Assembly: GCF_900142765.1 (NCBI RefSeq)
Contig: NZ_FRCB01000006.1
Span: 186,001-250,000, forward strand
Direction: 5' to 3'
From: Roseovarius litoreus
GTDB taxonomy: Bacteria > Pseudomonadota > Alphaproteobacteria > Rhodobacterales > Rhodobacteraceae
Length of the DNA: 64,000 nucleotides
Made by a program: the position numbers and the translations under genes. The notes below the pieces were generated by a model. That model worked only from the letters and a program-made list of their open reading frames with translations. It was not told where the DNA came from and did no database searches. Below, piece after piece: positions 16,945-25,818 of the stretch. Position 1 is the stretch's first letter. The number at the start of each line of letters is the position of its first letter.

Positions 16945-17738
16945 CGCGCGGCCTCGTGAGTGTGCTCATGGTCATGGTCATGGTCATGCACATGGTCATG
17001 GCCGTGCCCGTCCCCATGGGTGCAGCCGTGGTCATGCTCGTGATCGTGGTCGTGCCGATACAGCGCCAGCGCCCCCCGTGTGCCGGTGCCGAACAGCGCG
17101 CGGTATTCCTCGGCCTGCGCCACCATCTCGGGCTTGCCCTCGCAGCACACATGCCCGTTCAGACAGATCACCCTGTCGCTCGCGCTCATCACCACATGCA
17201 ATTCGTGACTGACCATCAGCACCGCGCAGCCCAGATCGCGCCGCACCTCCTCGATCCGGCGATAGAACGCCGCTGATCCCGGCTGGTCCAGCCCCTGCGT
17301 CGCCTCGTCCAGCAACAGAAGATCCGGCATTTCCATCAAGGCCCGCGCCAGCAGCACCCGCTGGAACTGCCCCCCGGACAGATCGCCCATTTGCCGTTCC
17401 GCCAGATCGGGCAATCCCGCCTGCTCCAGCGCCATGCGCACCGCCGCCTTCTCGTGCCGGCGCGGCAGGTTCAGGAAGCGCCCCACCGTCATCGGCAGTG
17501 TCGGGTCGATATGCAGCTTTTGCGGCACATAGCCGATCCTCAGCCCCTGTGCGCGCTCAACCTTGCCCGCGCTTGGCGCAACCGCCCCGATCAGGGCGCG
17601 CAGCAATGTTGATTTGCCCGATCCGTTCGGGCCGACGATGGTGACGATCTCGCCCCGGTCGATGGCGAAATCCACATCGCTCAGGATCTGTGTGCGCCCG
17701 ATCCTGACGCTCAGACCCTCGGTCCGGATCAGGCTCAT
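16941..17738 (-). CDS. znuC: Zinc ABC transporter ATPase ZnuC with His-rich tail
   Basis: A 265-residue ATPase. Walker A GPNGSGKST (about 36-44), Q-loop YVPQK, signature LSGGQFQRVLLARAL, Walker B LLLLDEAT and switch His in VSHELH are all present. After about residue 228 comes a tail of alternating His and Asp (segments such as DHDHEHDHGC and HGHDHVHDHDH) absent from the catalytic fold. Such tails bind zinc and may buffer the incoming ion. The start overlaps the zur stop by 4 bases, so the operon is zur-znuC-znuB. Confidence 0.95.
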   Translation of the reverse strand: MSLIRTEGLSVRIGRTQILSDVDFAIDRGEIVTIVGPNGSGKSTLLRALIGAVAPSAGKVERAQGLRIGYVPQKLHIDPTLPMTVGRFLNLPRRHEKAAVRMALEQAGLPDLAERQMGDLSGGQFQRVLLARALMEMPDLLLLDEATQGLDQPGSAAFYRRIEEVRRDLGCAVLMVSHELHVVMSASDRVICLNGHVCCEGKPEMVAQAEEYRALFGTGTRGALALYRHDHDHEHDHGCTHGDGHGHDHVHDHDHDHEHTHEAAR

Positions 17739-18217
17739 GCCGCCTCAGCCTCTGCGCAGGCCGGGCACAGGCCCACAGCCTCGATCACCGCCTGTTCGAT
17801 CCGGAACCCCGTTTCCTGCAGCGCACGCCCCAAAAGGCCGCTTGCAGGGTCCGCATGCGTTTCGGCAACGGCATCGCATTTGCGACAGATCAGGAAAGCC
17901 GGGGTATGGGTCTCATTGGGATGGGTGCAGGCGATAAAGGCGTTCATCCGCTCGATCTTGTGGGCAAAGCCGTGGCTCACCAGAAAATCCAACGCGCGAT
18001 AGGCCACGGGCGGTTGCGACCCGATACCCTCCTCCCGCAGCACATCAAGGATTTCATAGGCGCCCATCGCCCGATGCCCCTCGAGCAGCAATTCAAGCAC
18101 CCGCCGCCGCACCGGCGTGAATTGCAGGCCCCGTTCCGCACAAGCGGTTTCCACCGCGACCAGACCATCCCGGATGCATCCTTTGTGGTCATGTGTTTCG
18201 AATCCTATGGCGTCCAT
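17735..18217 (-). CDS. zur: Zinc uptake regulator Zur (Fur family)
   Basis: A 160-residue Fur-family repressor. The winged helix spans about residues 35-90 (LQFTPVRRRVLELLLEG, YRALDFLVSHGFAHKIE). Structural-zinc cysteines are in FLICRKCDAV and LCPACAEA. The YRALDFL sequence and location in a znu cluster indicate Zur rather than Fur. It is divergent from znuA, and two Zur boxes lie between them, so it represses its own operon and znuA when zinc is sufficient. Confidence 0.93.
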   Translation of the reverse strand: MDAIGFETHDHKGCIRDGLVAVETACAERGLQFTPVRRRVLELLLEGHRAMGAYEILDVLREEGIGSQPPVAYRALDFLVSHGFAHKIERMNAFIACTHPNETHTPAFLICRKCDAVAETHADPASGLLGRALQETGFRIEQAVIEAVGLCPACAEAEAA

Positions 18218-18246
18218 TCGGGCCTCCTGCCTGTCAGGGCTTGATA

Positions 18247-18262
18247 TGTTATAAAATTACCA
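18247..18262. promoter_or_regulatory. Zur box 1 (imperfect)
   Basis: TGTTATAAAATTACC matches 12 of 15 positions of the TGTTATA-W-TATAACA Zur consensus. It sits 30 bases upstream of zur. A longer inverted repeat GCTTGATA/TATCAAGC (18239-18246 and 18264-18271) frames it. Confidence 0.6.
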
Positions 18263-18279
18263 TTATCAAGCCATCCAAT

Positions 18280-18294
18280 TGTTATATTATCACA
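18280..18294. promoter_or_regulatory. Zur box 2 (near-perfect)
   Basis: TGTTATATTATCACA matches the Zur consensus TGTTATA-W-TATAACA at all but one position. It ends 11 bases before the znuA ATG, so bound Zur would block znuA expression directly. Confidence 0.8.
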
Positions 18295-18305
18295 TGGAGA
18301 GCCTC

Positions 18306-19397
18306 ATGCGCCTAGCGTCCCCCGTTCTTGCTGCCTTGTGTCTTGCGATCACCGGGGCGGCCCATGCCGACGCGCCGCGCGTCGTGGCCGATATCGCCCC
18401 GGTCCAGTCGCTTGTCGCCCGTGTGATGGACGGGGCAGGGGAGCCCGAGCTGCTGATCCGCCCCGATGCCTCGCCGCATGCCTATGCGATGCGCCCCTCC
18501 GAGGCGCGTGCGCTCGAGCAGGCCGATCTGGTGGTCTGGATGGGGCCGGGGCTGACGCCCTGGATGACCGATGCGATCCAGACCCTCGCCGGGGATGCGG
18601 CGCATCTGACGCTGCTCACCGCGCCTGAAACCCTCGTGTTGCCGGGCCGCATCGATCCCCGCTTCGCCGCCCATGACCATGGCCACGACCACGCAGGCCA
18701 TGACCACGACAAGGCCGCGCATTCGGACCACGATCACGACCACGACGACCACAAGCATGACGACCACGCAGGCCACGGCCACGACGACCACAAGCACGAC
18801 GATCACGCAGGCCACGACCACGACGACCACAAGCACGAAGATCACGCGGGCCACGACACCCATGATCACGCCCATGCCGGTCCCGACGCCCATGCGTGGC
18901 TCGATCCGGTCAACGCCGTCGCCTGGCTCGGGCTCATCGCCCGTGACCTGTCGGCGATCGACCCCGACAATGCCGACCTCTATGCCGCCAACGCCAAGGC
19001 CGCACAGGCCGAACTGACCGCCCTTTCCGATCAGATCGCCGTTGATCTGGCACCGCTCGCCGATCGCCCCTTTCTGGTCTTTCACGACGCCTACCAGTAT
19101 TTCGAGGCCCGCTTCGGCGTGACCGCCGCCGGTGCCGTGTCGATCAGCGACGCCTCCGAACCCGGTCCCGCCCGGCTTGCCGATCTGCGTGCGCTCGTCT
19201 CGGAACAGGATGTCGCCTGCATCTTCGCCGAGCCGCAATTCAACACCGCGATCCTCGCATCGGTCTTCGGCGACGCGCTCCGCATCGGTCAGCTCGACCC
19301 GATCGGCATCGATCACGCGGCCGGTCCCGGTCTTTACCCCGCCATGCTGCGCGGCATGGCCGACGCCATGACCGAGTGCCTGTCGCCGCAGGGCTGA
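18306..19397 (+). CDS. znuA: Zinc ABC transporter periplasmic binding protein ZnuA
   Basis: A 363-residue cluster A-I binding protein. A signal peptide (LASPVLAALCLAITGAAHA) precedes VVADIAPVQSLVARVM; metal-ligand histidines are expected in DASPHAYAMRPS, DAHAWLDP and VFHDAYQYF. Between them (about 118-190) is a very long His/Asp loop built from three 13-residue repeats. ZnuA loops are His-rich, but this one is at the long end. The ATG at 18306 follows GGAGAG and gives a proper signal peptide; the upstream frame start would include the Zur box. Divergent from zur. Confidence 0.95.
   Translation: MRLASPVLAALCLAITGAAHADAPRVVADIAPVQSLVARVMDGAGEPELLIRPDASPHAYAMRPSEARALEQADLVVWMGPGLTPWMTDAIQTLAGDAAHLTLLTAPETLVLPGRIDPRFAAHDHGHDHAGHDHDKAAHSDHDHDHDDHKHDDHAGHGHDDHKHDDHAGHDHDDHKHEDHAGHDTHDHAHAGPDAHAWLDPVNAVAWLGLIARDLSAIDPDNADLYAANAKAAQAELTALSDQIAVDLAPLADRPFLVFHDAYQYFEARFGVTAAGAVSISDASEPGPARLADLRALVSEQDVACIFAEPQFNTAILASVFGDALRIGQLDPIGIDHAAGPGLYPAMLRGMADAMTECLSPQG
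18744..18860 (+). repeat. Three tandem 39-bp repeats in the znuA His loop
   Basis: Units begin at 18744, 18783 and 18822 and encode DDHKHDDHAGHGH-like 13-mers. The DNA units differ at only a few bases, indicating recent expansion by slippage. Confidence 0.85.
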
Positions 19398-19542
19398 ACC
19401 GCTCCCATGGGGCGGCCCATCCCGCCGCCCCTCCCGCTAAAAACGCAGCGTCAATCTTGCGCTGAATCGCAAACCTCACCATCTTCCCCCCGAGGAGAAT
19501 GCAACGCCCGTCAGAGGCCGTGTGTAAAGGGGAGGATCGTAA

Positions 19543-21450
19543 ATGACTTTTGCCTCAAGGCAGGATGCGCTCGACATCCAGAACGAAATGCCATGGGCCG
19601 AGCGGGATCGCCCCGGCTCGCTCTATCAGATGCTGCGCACCACGGTGGATGCCTTCCCCGACCGGCCCGCGATCAGCTATCAGCTGATGTCCGGCGCCTC
19701 CGATCCGGCACAGACCATGACCTGGCAGCAATTCCACGAACAGGTCTGCCGCGCCGCCAACCTTTTCCGCAGTCTAAAGATCAACGAAGGCGATGTCGTC
19801 GCCCTCATCATGCCCAACACGCTGGAAACGGCGGTCGCCACCATCGGCGCGGCCATCGCGGGCATCGTCAACCCGATCAACCCGCTGCTCGAACCCGAAC
19901 AGATCGCCGCCATCCTGCGGGAAACCGACGCCCGTGTCGTCGTCACCCTGCGGGCCTTCCCCAAGACCGACATCGCCCAGAAAACCGCCGAGGCGGTGCG
20001 CCATGCGCCGCGCGTCCATACCGTGCTCGAGGTCGATCTCAACCGCTACCTCACCCCACCGAAAAGCTGGATCGTCCCTCTGATCCGGCCCAAGAACCCC
20101 GGCAATCACCATGCCGATGTCAAATGCTTCACCCGTGAACTGGCGGCCCAAAGCATCACGCTGAAATTCGACGATCCCGGCACCGACCGTGTCGCTGCCT
20201 ATTTCCATACCGGCGGCACCACCGGCATGCCCAAGGTCGCGCAGCACCGCTATGCAGGCATGGTCTATAACGGCTGGCTGGGGCATCGGCTCCTGTTCAC
20301 CGAACAGGACAGCGTGATGTGCCCGCTGCCGCTGTTTCATGTCTTCGCCTGCCACGTCATCCTGATGGCGATGATCAAATCCGGCGCGCATGTGGTCTTC
20401 CCGACGCCCGCGGGTTATCGCGGCGAGGGGGTGTTCGACAATTTCTGGAAACTCTGTGAGCGCTGGAAAACCACCTTCGTCATCACCGTGCCCACCGCCG
20501 TCTCGGCGCTGATGCAGCGCAAGGTCGATGCCGATGTCTCATCGGTCAAGAATGCGTTTTCCGGCTCGGCCCCGATGCCGCTCGAGCTGTTCAAGCGTTT
20601 CGAATCCGCCACCGGCATGACCGTGATCGAAGGCTACGGCCTGACCGAGGCCACCTGCCTTGTCTCCTGCAACCCGCCCGAAGGCTCCAAGAAAGTGGGC
20701 TCCGTCGGCGTGCCCTTCCCCTACACGGATGTGCGGATCTACAAGACCGACGCCTCGGGCGCGCCTGTCGAATGCGCCATCGATGAAGTGGGCGAGATCT
20801 GCATCTCGAATCCCGGTGTCTATGCCGGCAACACCTATACCGAAGCCGCCAAGAACGCCGATCTATACCACCACGACACCTATCTGCGCACCGGCGATCT
20901 GGGCCGCGTCGACGCCGATGGCTATCTGTGGATCACCGGGCGCGCCAAGGATCTCATCATTCGCGGTGGCCACAATATCGACCCCGCCGATATCGAAGAG
21001 GCGCTGATGGCCCATCACGATGTCGCCATGGCAGGCGCCATCGGCCAGCCCGACGCCCATTCCGGCGAGCTGCCCTGCGCCTATGTCGAGCTTGTCGAAG
21101 GAGCAACCGCCACAGCCGAAGAGCTGCTGGAACATTGCAAGGTCCATGTGCATGAACGCGCCGCTGTGCCCCGCCATGTCGAAGTGCTCGATGAATTGCC
21201 CAAGACGGCTGTCGGCAAGGTGTTCAAGCCCGATCTGCGCAAGCGCGCCATCACCCGCATCTATGATGCCGCCTTGGCCGAGGCGGGGCTCGAGGCCCGC
21301 GTGTCCGAGGTGATCGATTCCAAGAAACGTGGCCTTGTGGCCCGGCTCGAACGCACCGGCAATGTCGATGAGGCGCAGGTGGGGCATGTGCTGGGGCAGT
21401 TCACCCGGCCTTGGGAATGGGCCGACGCGGCTCAGGACGAAGCCGCCTGA
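19543..21450 (+). CDS. Acyl-CoA synthetase (AMP-forming)
   Basis: A 635-residue ANL-superfamily enzyme. Visible are the P-loop FHTGGTTGMPKVAQH, YGLTEATCLVSC, LRTGDLGRVDADGYLWITGR and the C-terminal PKTAVGKVFKPDLRK with the catalytic lysine. It activates a carboxylic acid to its CoA thioester; the acid is not identifiable. It is monocistronic, preceded by GGGGAGGATCGTAA, and converges on leuA with a terminator between. It is longer than MatB and lacks the malonate-specific segment. Confidence 0.88.
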   Translation: MTFASRQDALDIQNEMPWAERDRPGSLYQMLRTTVDAFPDRPAISYQLMSGASDPAQTMTWQQFHEQVCRAANLFRSLKINEGDVVALIMPNTLETAVATIGAAIAGIVNPINPLLEPEQIAAILRETDARVVVTLRAFPKTDIAQKTAEAVRHAPRVHTVLEVDLNRYLTPPKSWIVPLIRPKNPGNHHADVKCFTRELAAQSITLKFDDPGTDRVAAYFHTGGTTGMPKVAQHRYAGMVYNGWLGHRLLFTEQDSVMCPLPLFHVFACHVILMAMIKSGAHVVFPTPAGYRGEGVFDNFWKLCERWKTTFVITVPTAVSALMQRKVDADVSSVKNAFSGSAPMPLELFKRFESATGMTVIEGYGLTEATCLVSCNPPEGSKKVGSVGVPFPYTDVRIYKTDASGAPVECAIDEVGEICISNPGVYAGNTYTEAAKNADLYHHDTYLRTGDLGRVDADGYLWITGRAKDLIIRGGHNIDPADIEEALMAHHDVAMAGAIGQPDAHSGELPCAYVELVEGATATAEELLEHCKVHVHERAAVPRHVEVLDELPKTAVGKVFKPDLRKRAITRIYDAALAEAGLEARVSEVIDSKKRGLVARLERTGNVDEAQVGHVLGQFTRPWEWADAAQDEAA

Positions 21451-21491
21451 CACCGGCCTCTGAAATTGGCCTCTGACACAGGCTTTTGACC

Positions 21492-21535
21492 CCGCCGCCG
21501 CGCCTCGCATGGGTGCGGCGGCGGTTTCAGTTTTC
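21492..21535 (+). terminator. Intrinsic terminator after the acyl-CoA synthetase
   Basis: Perfect 10-base-pair GC stem (21492-21501 with 21515-21524), 13-base loop, then TTTCAGTTTT. It separates the convergent synthetase and leuA genes. Confidence 0.75.
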
Positions 21536-21537
21536 GA

Positions 21538-23130
<1,593 letters not shown>

Positions 23131-23161
23131 GTCGGGTCTCGTTTGTTGTCCTAAGCCTCTT

Positions 23162-23224
23162 GGCGCGAAACGGCACAGCCTCTGAGCGGTCGCGCCGGGA
23201 TGGCACGCTCAGAGGCGGCTTAGG
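23162..23224 (-). promoter_or_regulatory. leuA attenuator structures
   Basis: On the minus strand, CCTAAGCC (23217-23224) can pair with GGCTTAGG (23150-23157) and an 11-base stem forms between 23206-23216 and 23178-23188. The loop of that stem holds GGCGCGA (23190-23196), which can instead pair with TCGCGCC (23162-23168), an exclusive alternative. The upstream arms lie inside the last, leucine-rich codons of the leader peptide gene. No strong T tract follows, so the mechanism (Rho, processing or translation) is open. Confidence 0.7.
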
Positions 23225-23325
23225 ATCAGCAGGGCGCAAACGCAACCCGCAGCGCGCGGCAAAGCCCCGGGCGTGCTGGCGAAAGCGATATGATCCTGCG
23301 GTTTCATGCGCCAAAGTATATGCAT
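23209..23325 (-). CDS. leuL: leuA leader peptide (38 residues)
   Basis: A short open frame, ATG at 23325 to TGA at 23209, ends with Ala-Leu-Leu-Ile-Leu-Ser-Arg-Leu: four leucines in the last seven residues, one read by the rare codon CTA. It begins 18-25 bases after the expected start point of a TATAAT promoter, and its last codons form the first arms of the attenuator hairpins. This is the classical arrangement by which ribosome stalling on leucine codons reports leucine supply. An internal ATG at 23307 could also be used. No strong ribosome-binding site is visible. Confidence 0.75.
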   Translation of the reverse strand: MHILWRMKPQDHIAFASTPGALPRAAGCVCALLILSRL

Positions 23326-23349
23326 CGCGTGCCCCGATGAAAACCCCCG

Positions 23350-23355
23350 ATTATA
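23350..23355 (-). promoter_or_regulatory. leuA promoter -10 box (TATAAT)
   Basis: A perfect TATAAT on the minus strand; the -35 region is poor (GGTTCA-like at 16-17 bases). Transcription would start near 23343, giving a leader of about 210 bases before leuA. Confidence 0.6.
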
Positions 23356-23406
23356 CTCCGCTTGCAAGGCTTGAACCGCGCCCCCGCCAGCCTAGCTGCC
23401 AGCCTC

Positions 23407-24072
23407 ATGGACACAGCACTCATCATCGGCGCGTCGGGCGGCATCGGCCAGGCCCTCTCAACGGCCCTCACCGCGCGCGGCACGGCCGTCACCGGCCTGT
23501 CGCGCCGCGATCATGGCTTTGATATCACCGACCCGGCCTCGGTCGAGGCGGCCCTCTCGCCGCTCACCGGCCCGTTCGACCTGATCTTCGTGGCCACGGG
23601 GGGCCTTGAAATCAACGGGCAGCGCCCGGAAAAATCCCTCAAGGAAGTGACCGCCCAATCCCTTCAGGATCAATTCGCGCTCAATTGCATCGGCCCGTCT
23701 CTGGTGCTGCAACACGCCCCCCGGCTTCTGCCGCGCGACCGGCGCGCGGTGTTCGCCGCCCTGTCGGCGCGGGTGGGCTCGATCGGCGACAATGGCTATG
23801 GCGGCTGGTATGGCTACCGCACCGCCAAGGCGGCGCTCAACCAGATGGTCCATACCGGCGCCATCGAACTGGCCCGCTCGCATCGCGCGTCGATCTGCGT
23901 GACGCTGCATCCCGGCACCGTGGACACCGCGCTCACCGCCAGATACGCCCGTGGCCATCCCACCGTGACACCCGACACCGCCGCCGCCAACCTGTTGTCG
24001 GTGCTGGATAGGCTGACCCCGGACGATACCGGGCGCTTCTTCGACTGGGCCGGGACACCCGTGCCATGGTGA
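23407..24072 (+). CDS. Short-chain dehydrogenase/reductase, CsgA/C-factor-like
   Basis: A 221-residue Rossmann SDR. The cofactor loop is LIIGASGGIGQAL near the N-terminus and the active site is YGYRTAKAALN (Tyr-x-x-x-Lys); the catalytic Ser lies in ALSARVGSIGD. It resembles the CsgA/C-factor branch of short SDRs. The ATG at 23407 starts directly at the Rossmann fold. Its stop overlaps the photolyase start by 7 bases, so the two are coupled. Substrate unknown. Confidence 0.85.
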   Translation: MDTALIIGASGGIGQALSTALTARGTAVTGLSRRDHGFDITDPASVEAALSPLTGPFDLIFVATGGLEINGQRPEKSLKEVTAQSLQDQFALNCIGPSLVLQHAPRLLPRDRRAVFAALSARVGSIGDNGYGGWYGYRTAKAALNQMVHTGAIELARSHRASICVTLHPGTVDTALTARYARGHPTVTPDTAAANLLSVLDRLTPDDTGRFFDWAGTPVPW

Positions 24073-25595
24073 AACGCCTTGTTCTGGTGCTGGGCGATCA
24101 GCTGAGCCATGCGCTGCCCGCGCTGCGCGCCGCCGACAAGGCCCATGACCTCATCGTCATGGCCGAGGTCGGGGACGAGGCGGGCTATGTCCCCCACCAT
24201 CCGAAGAAAATCGCGCTCGTCTTTTCGGCCATGCGCCATTTCGCCGATGAGCTTATCGCCGATGGCTGGCAGGTGGCCTATACCAGGCTCGATGACGCGG
24301 ATGCGTCGCGCTCGATCGTGGGCGAGCTGATGCGCCGGGGCCAGGAGCACGGCACAAGCGAGGTGATCGCCACCCGCCCCGGTGAATGGCGCCTGATCTC
24401 GGCGCTGCAAGACGCGCCCCTGTCGGTGACGATGCTGCCCGATGACAGGTTCGTCTGTTCGCTGGAGGCGTTCGACACATGGGCCGAGGGGCGCAAGGAA
24501 TTGCGCATGGAATGGTTCTACCGCGAGATGCGCCGCAAGACCGGCCTGATGATGGAGGGTGACAAACCCGCGGGCGGCAAATGGAATTTCGACCATGACA
24601 ACCGCAAACCCGCCTCGGGCGATCTCTTGCGTGCCAAACCCCTTCGCTTCGCACCCGATGCGATCACCGCCGAGGTGCTCGATCTGGTCGAGACGCGCTT
24701 TGGCGACAATTTCGGCACTCTGCGCCCGTTTCACTATGCCGTAACCCGCGCCGATGCGCTGCGCGCGCTCGATCATTTCGCGACGCATCTATTGGCAGGG
24801 TTTGGGGATTTTCAGGACGCGATGCTGATGCAGGACCCGTTCCTGCATCATTCGATCCTGTCGCCCTATCTCAATCTCGGTCTGCTCGGCCCGCTCGAGA
24901 TCTGCCAGCGCGTCGAGGCCGAATGGCAGGCGGGCCGCGTGCCGATCAATGCCGCCGAAGGCTATATCCGGCAGGTGATCGGCTGGCGCGAATACATGCG
25001 CGGCATCTATTTCCGCGAAGGCCCGGACTATACCGCGCGCAACGCGCTGGGCCATGACCGCGCCTTGCCCGCGCTCTATTGGGGCGCGCCGACTCGGATG
25101 AATTGCCTCTCGCATGCCGTGGCCCAGACCCGTGACGAGGCCTATGCCCATCACATCCAGCGGCTCATGGTCACCGGCAATTTCGCCCTTCTGGCGGGGA
25201 TCGACCCGCATCAGGTGCATGAATGGTATCTCGCCGTCTATATCGACGCCTATGAATGGGTCGAGGCGCCCAACACCATCGGCATGAGCCAGTTCGCCGA
25301 TGGCGGGATCGTCGGATCGAAACCCTATGTGTCCTCGGGCAATTACATCGCGAAGATGTCCGATTACTGCTCGGACTGCGCCTATGCGGTCAAGGACAAG
25401 ACCGGCGCGCACGCCTGTCCGTTCAACCTGCTCTATTGGGATTTCCTGATCCGCCACCGCGACCGCTTCGCGCGCAACCCGCGCATGGCGCAGATGTATC
25501 GCACATGGGACCGGATGGACGAGGCGCGCCGGGATACGGTGCTGTCCGATGCGGCGGCGTTTCTGGCACGGCTCGAGGCGGGCGAGGCGGTCTGA
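24066..25595 (+). CDS. FeS-type (6-4) photolyase / cryptochrome-photolyase-related protein
   Basis: A 509-residue protein of the FeS-BCP branch of photolyases (Agrobacterium PhrB type). The N-terminal LVLVLGDQLSHALPAL and the FAD-domain motifs (IRQVIGWREYMRGIY, HHIQRLMVTGNFALLAG, GSKPYVSSGNYI) are characteristic. Cluster cysteines are MNCLSHA plus the C-x2-C-x12-C of YCSDCAYAVKDKTGAHAC. It is expected to repair (6-4) photoproducts with light, using FAD, a lumazine-like antenna and the 4Fe-4S cluster. It could have signalling functions as PhrB relatives do in Rhodobacter (CryB). Confidence 0.92.
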   Translation: MVKRLVLVLGDQLSHALPALRAADKAHDLIVMAEVGDEAGYVPHHPKKIALVFSAMRHFADELIADGWQVAYTRLDDADASRSIVGELMRRGQEHGTSEVIATRPGEWRLISALQDAPLSVTMLPDDRFVCSLEAFDTWAEGRKELRMEWFYREMRRKTGLMMEGDKPAGGKWNFDHDNRKPASGDLLRAKPLRFAPDAITAEVLDLVETRFGDNFGTLRPFHYAVTRADALRALDHFATHLLAGFGDFQDAMLMQDPFLHHSILSPYLNLGLLGPLEICQRVEAEWQAGRVPINAAEGYIRQVIGWREYMRGIYFREGPDYTARNALGHDRALPALYWGAPTRMNCLSHAVAQTRDEAYAHHIQRLMVTGNFALLAGIDPHQVHEWYLAVYIDAYEWVEAPNTIGMSQFADGGIVGSKPYVSSGNYIAKMSDYCSDCAYAVKDKTGAHACPFNLLYWDFLIRHRDRFARNPRMAQMYRTWDRMDEARRDTVLSDAAAFLARLEAGEAV

Positions 25596-25612
25596 CGTTT
25601 CGCTGCGTGTCG

Positions 25613-25695
25613 CGCCGGGCAGGGGGCCAGCCCCCGCCGTTGAAATCCTTGGGGATTTCAACGACTCCCCCGGGATATTTTCGGCCAGAAGAAAC
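25613..25695. repeat. Extragenic hairpin element with GGGATATTTTCGGCCAGAAG core
   Basis: Between the convergent photolyase and MORN genes lie GGGGGC-CA-GCCCCC (25622-25635), a perfect 11-base-pair stem with four-base loop (25638-25648 with 25653-25663), then CTCCCCCGGGATATTTTCGG. I recall this arrangement from many Rhodobacteraceae intergenic regions, where it is a recurrent element; only one copy is in this window. It may serve as a bidirectional terminator. Confidence 0.55.
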
Positions 25696-25782
25696 GCGCA
25701 GTCGGACGAGCTGTTGGCCGGTACCTGAAGCCTTTCGCGACATGCAGTGCTCCGGTCAATCGTCTCCCACAGTCGGGCTTTG

Positions 25783-25818
25783 GCTGATGCCTCGGGTCAA
25801 AGGCGGCACGCTTCAGTC
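25783..25818. repeat. Dispersed 36-bp intergenic repeat, copy A
   Basis: GCTGATGCCTC, then TCAAAGGCGG and ACGCTTCAGTC: 33 of 36 bases match copy B at 53091-53126. It overlaps the stop codon of the MORN-repeat gene. In both places it lies between convergent genes at the 3' end of the leftward gene. Confidence 0.75.

Noticed and set aside
18744..18860. Possible CRISPR-like or iteron array
   Set aside because: The 39-base units have no spacers and encode the His/Asp loop of ZnuA in frame.
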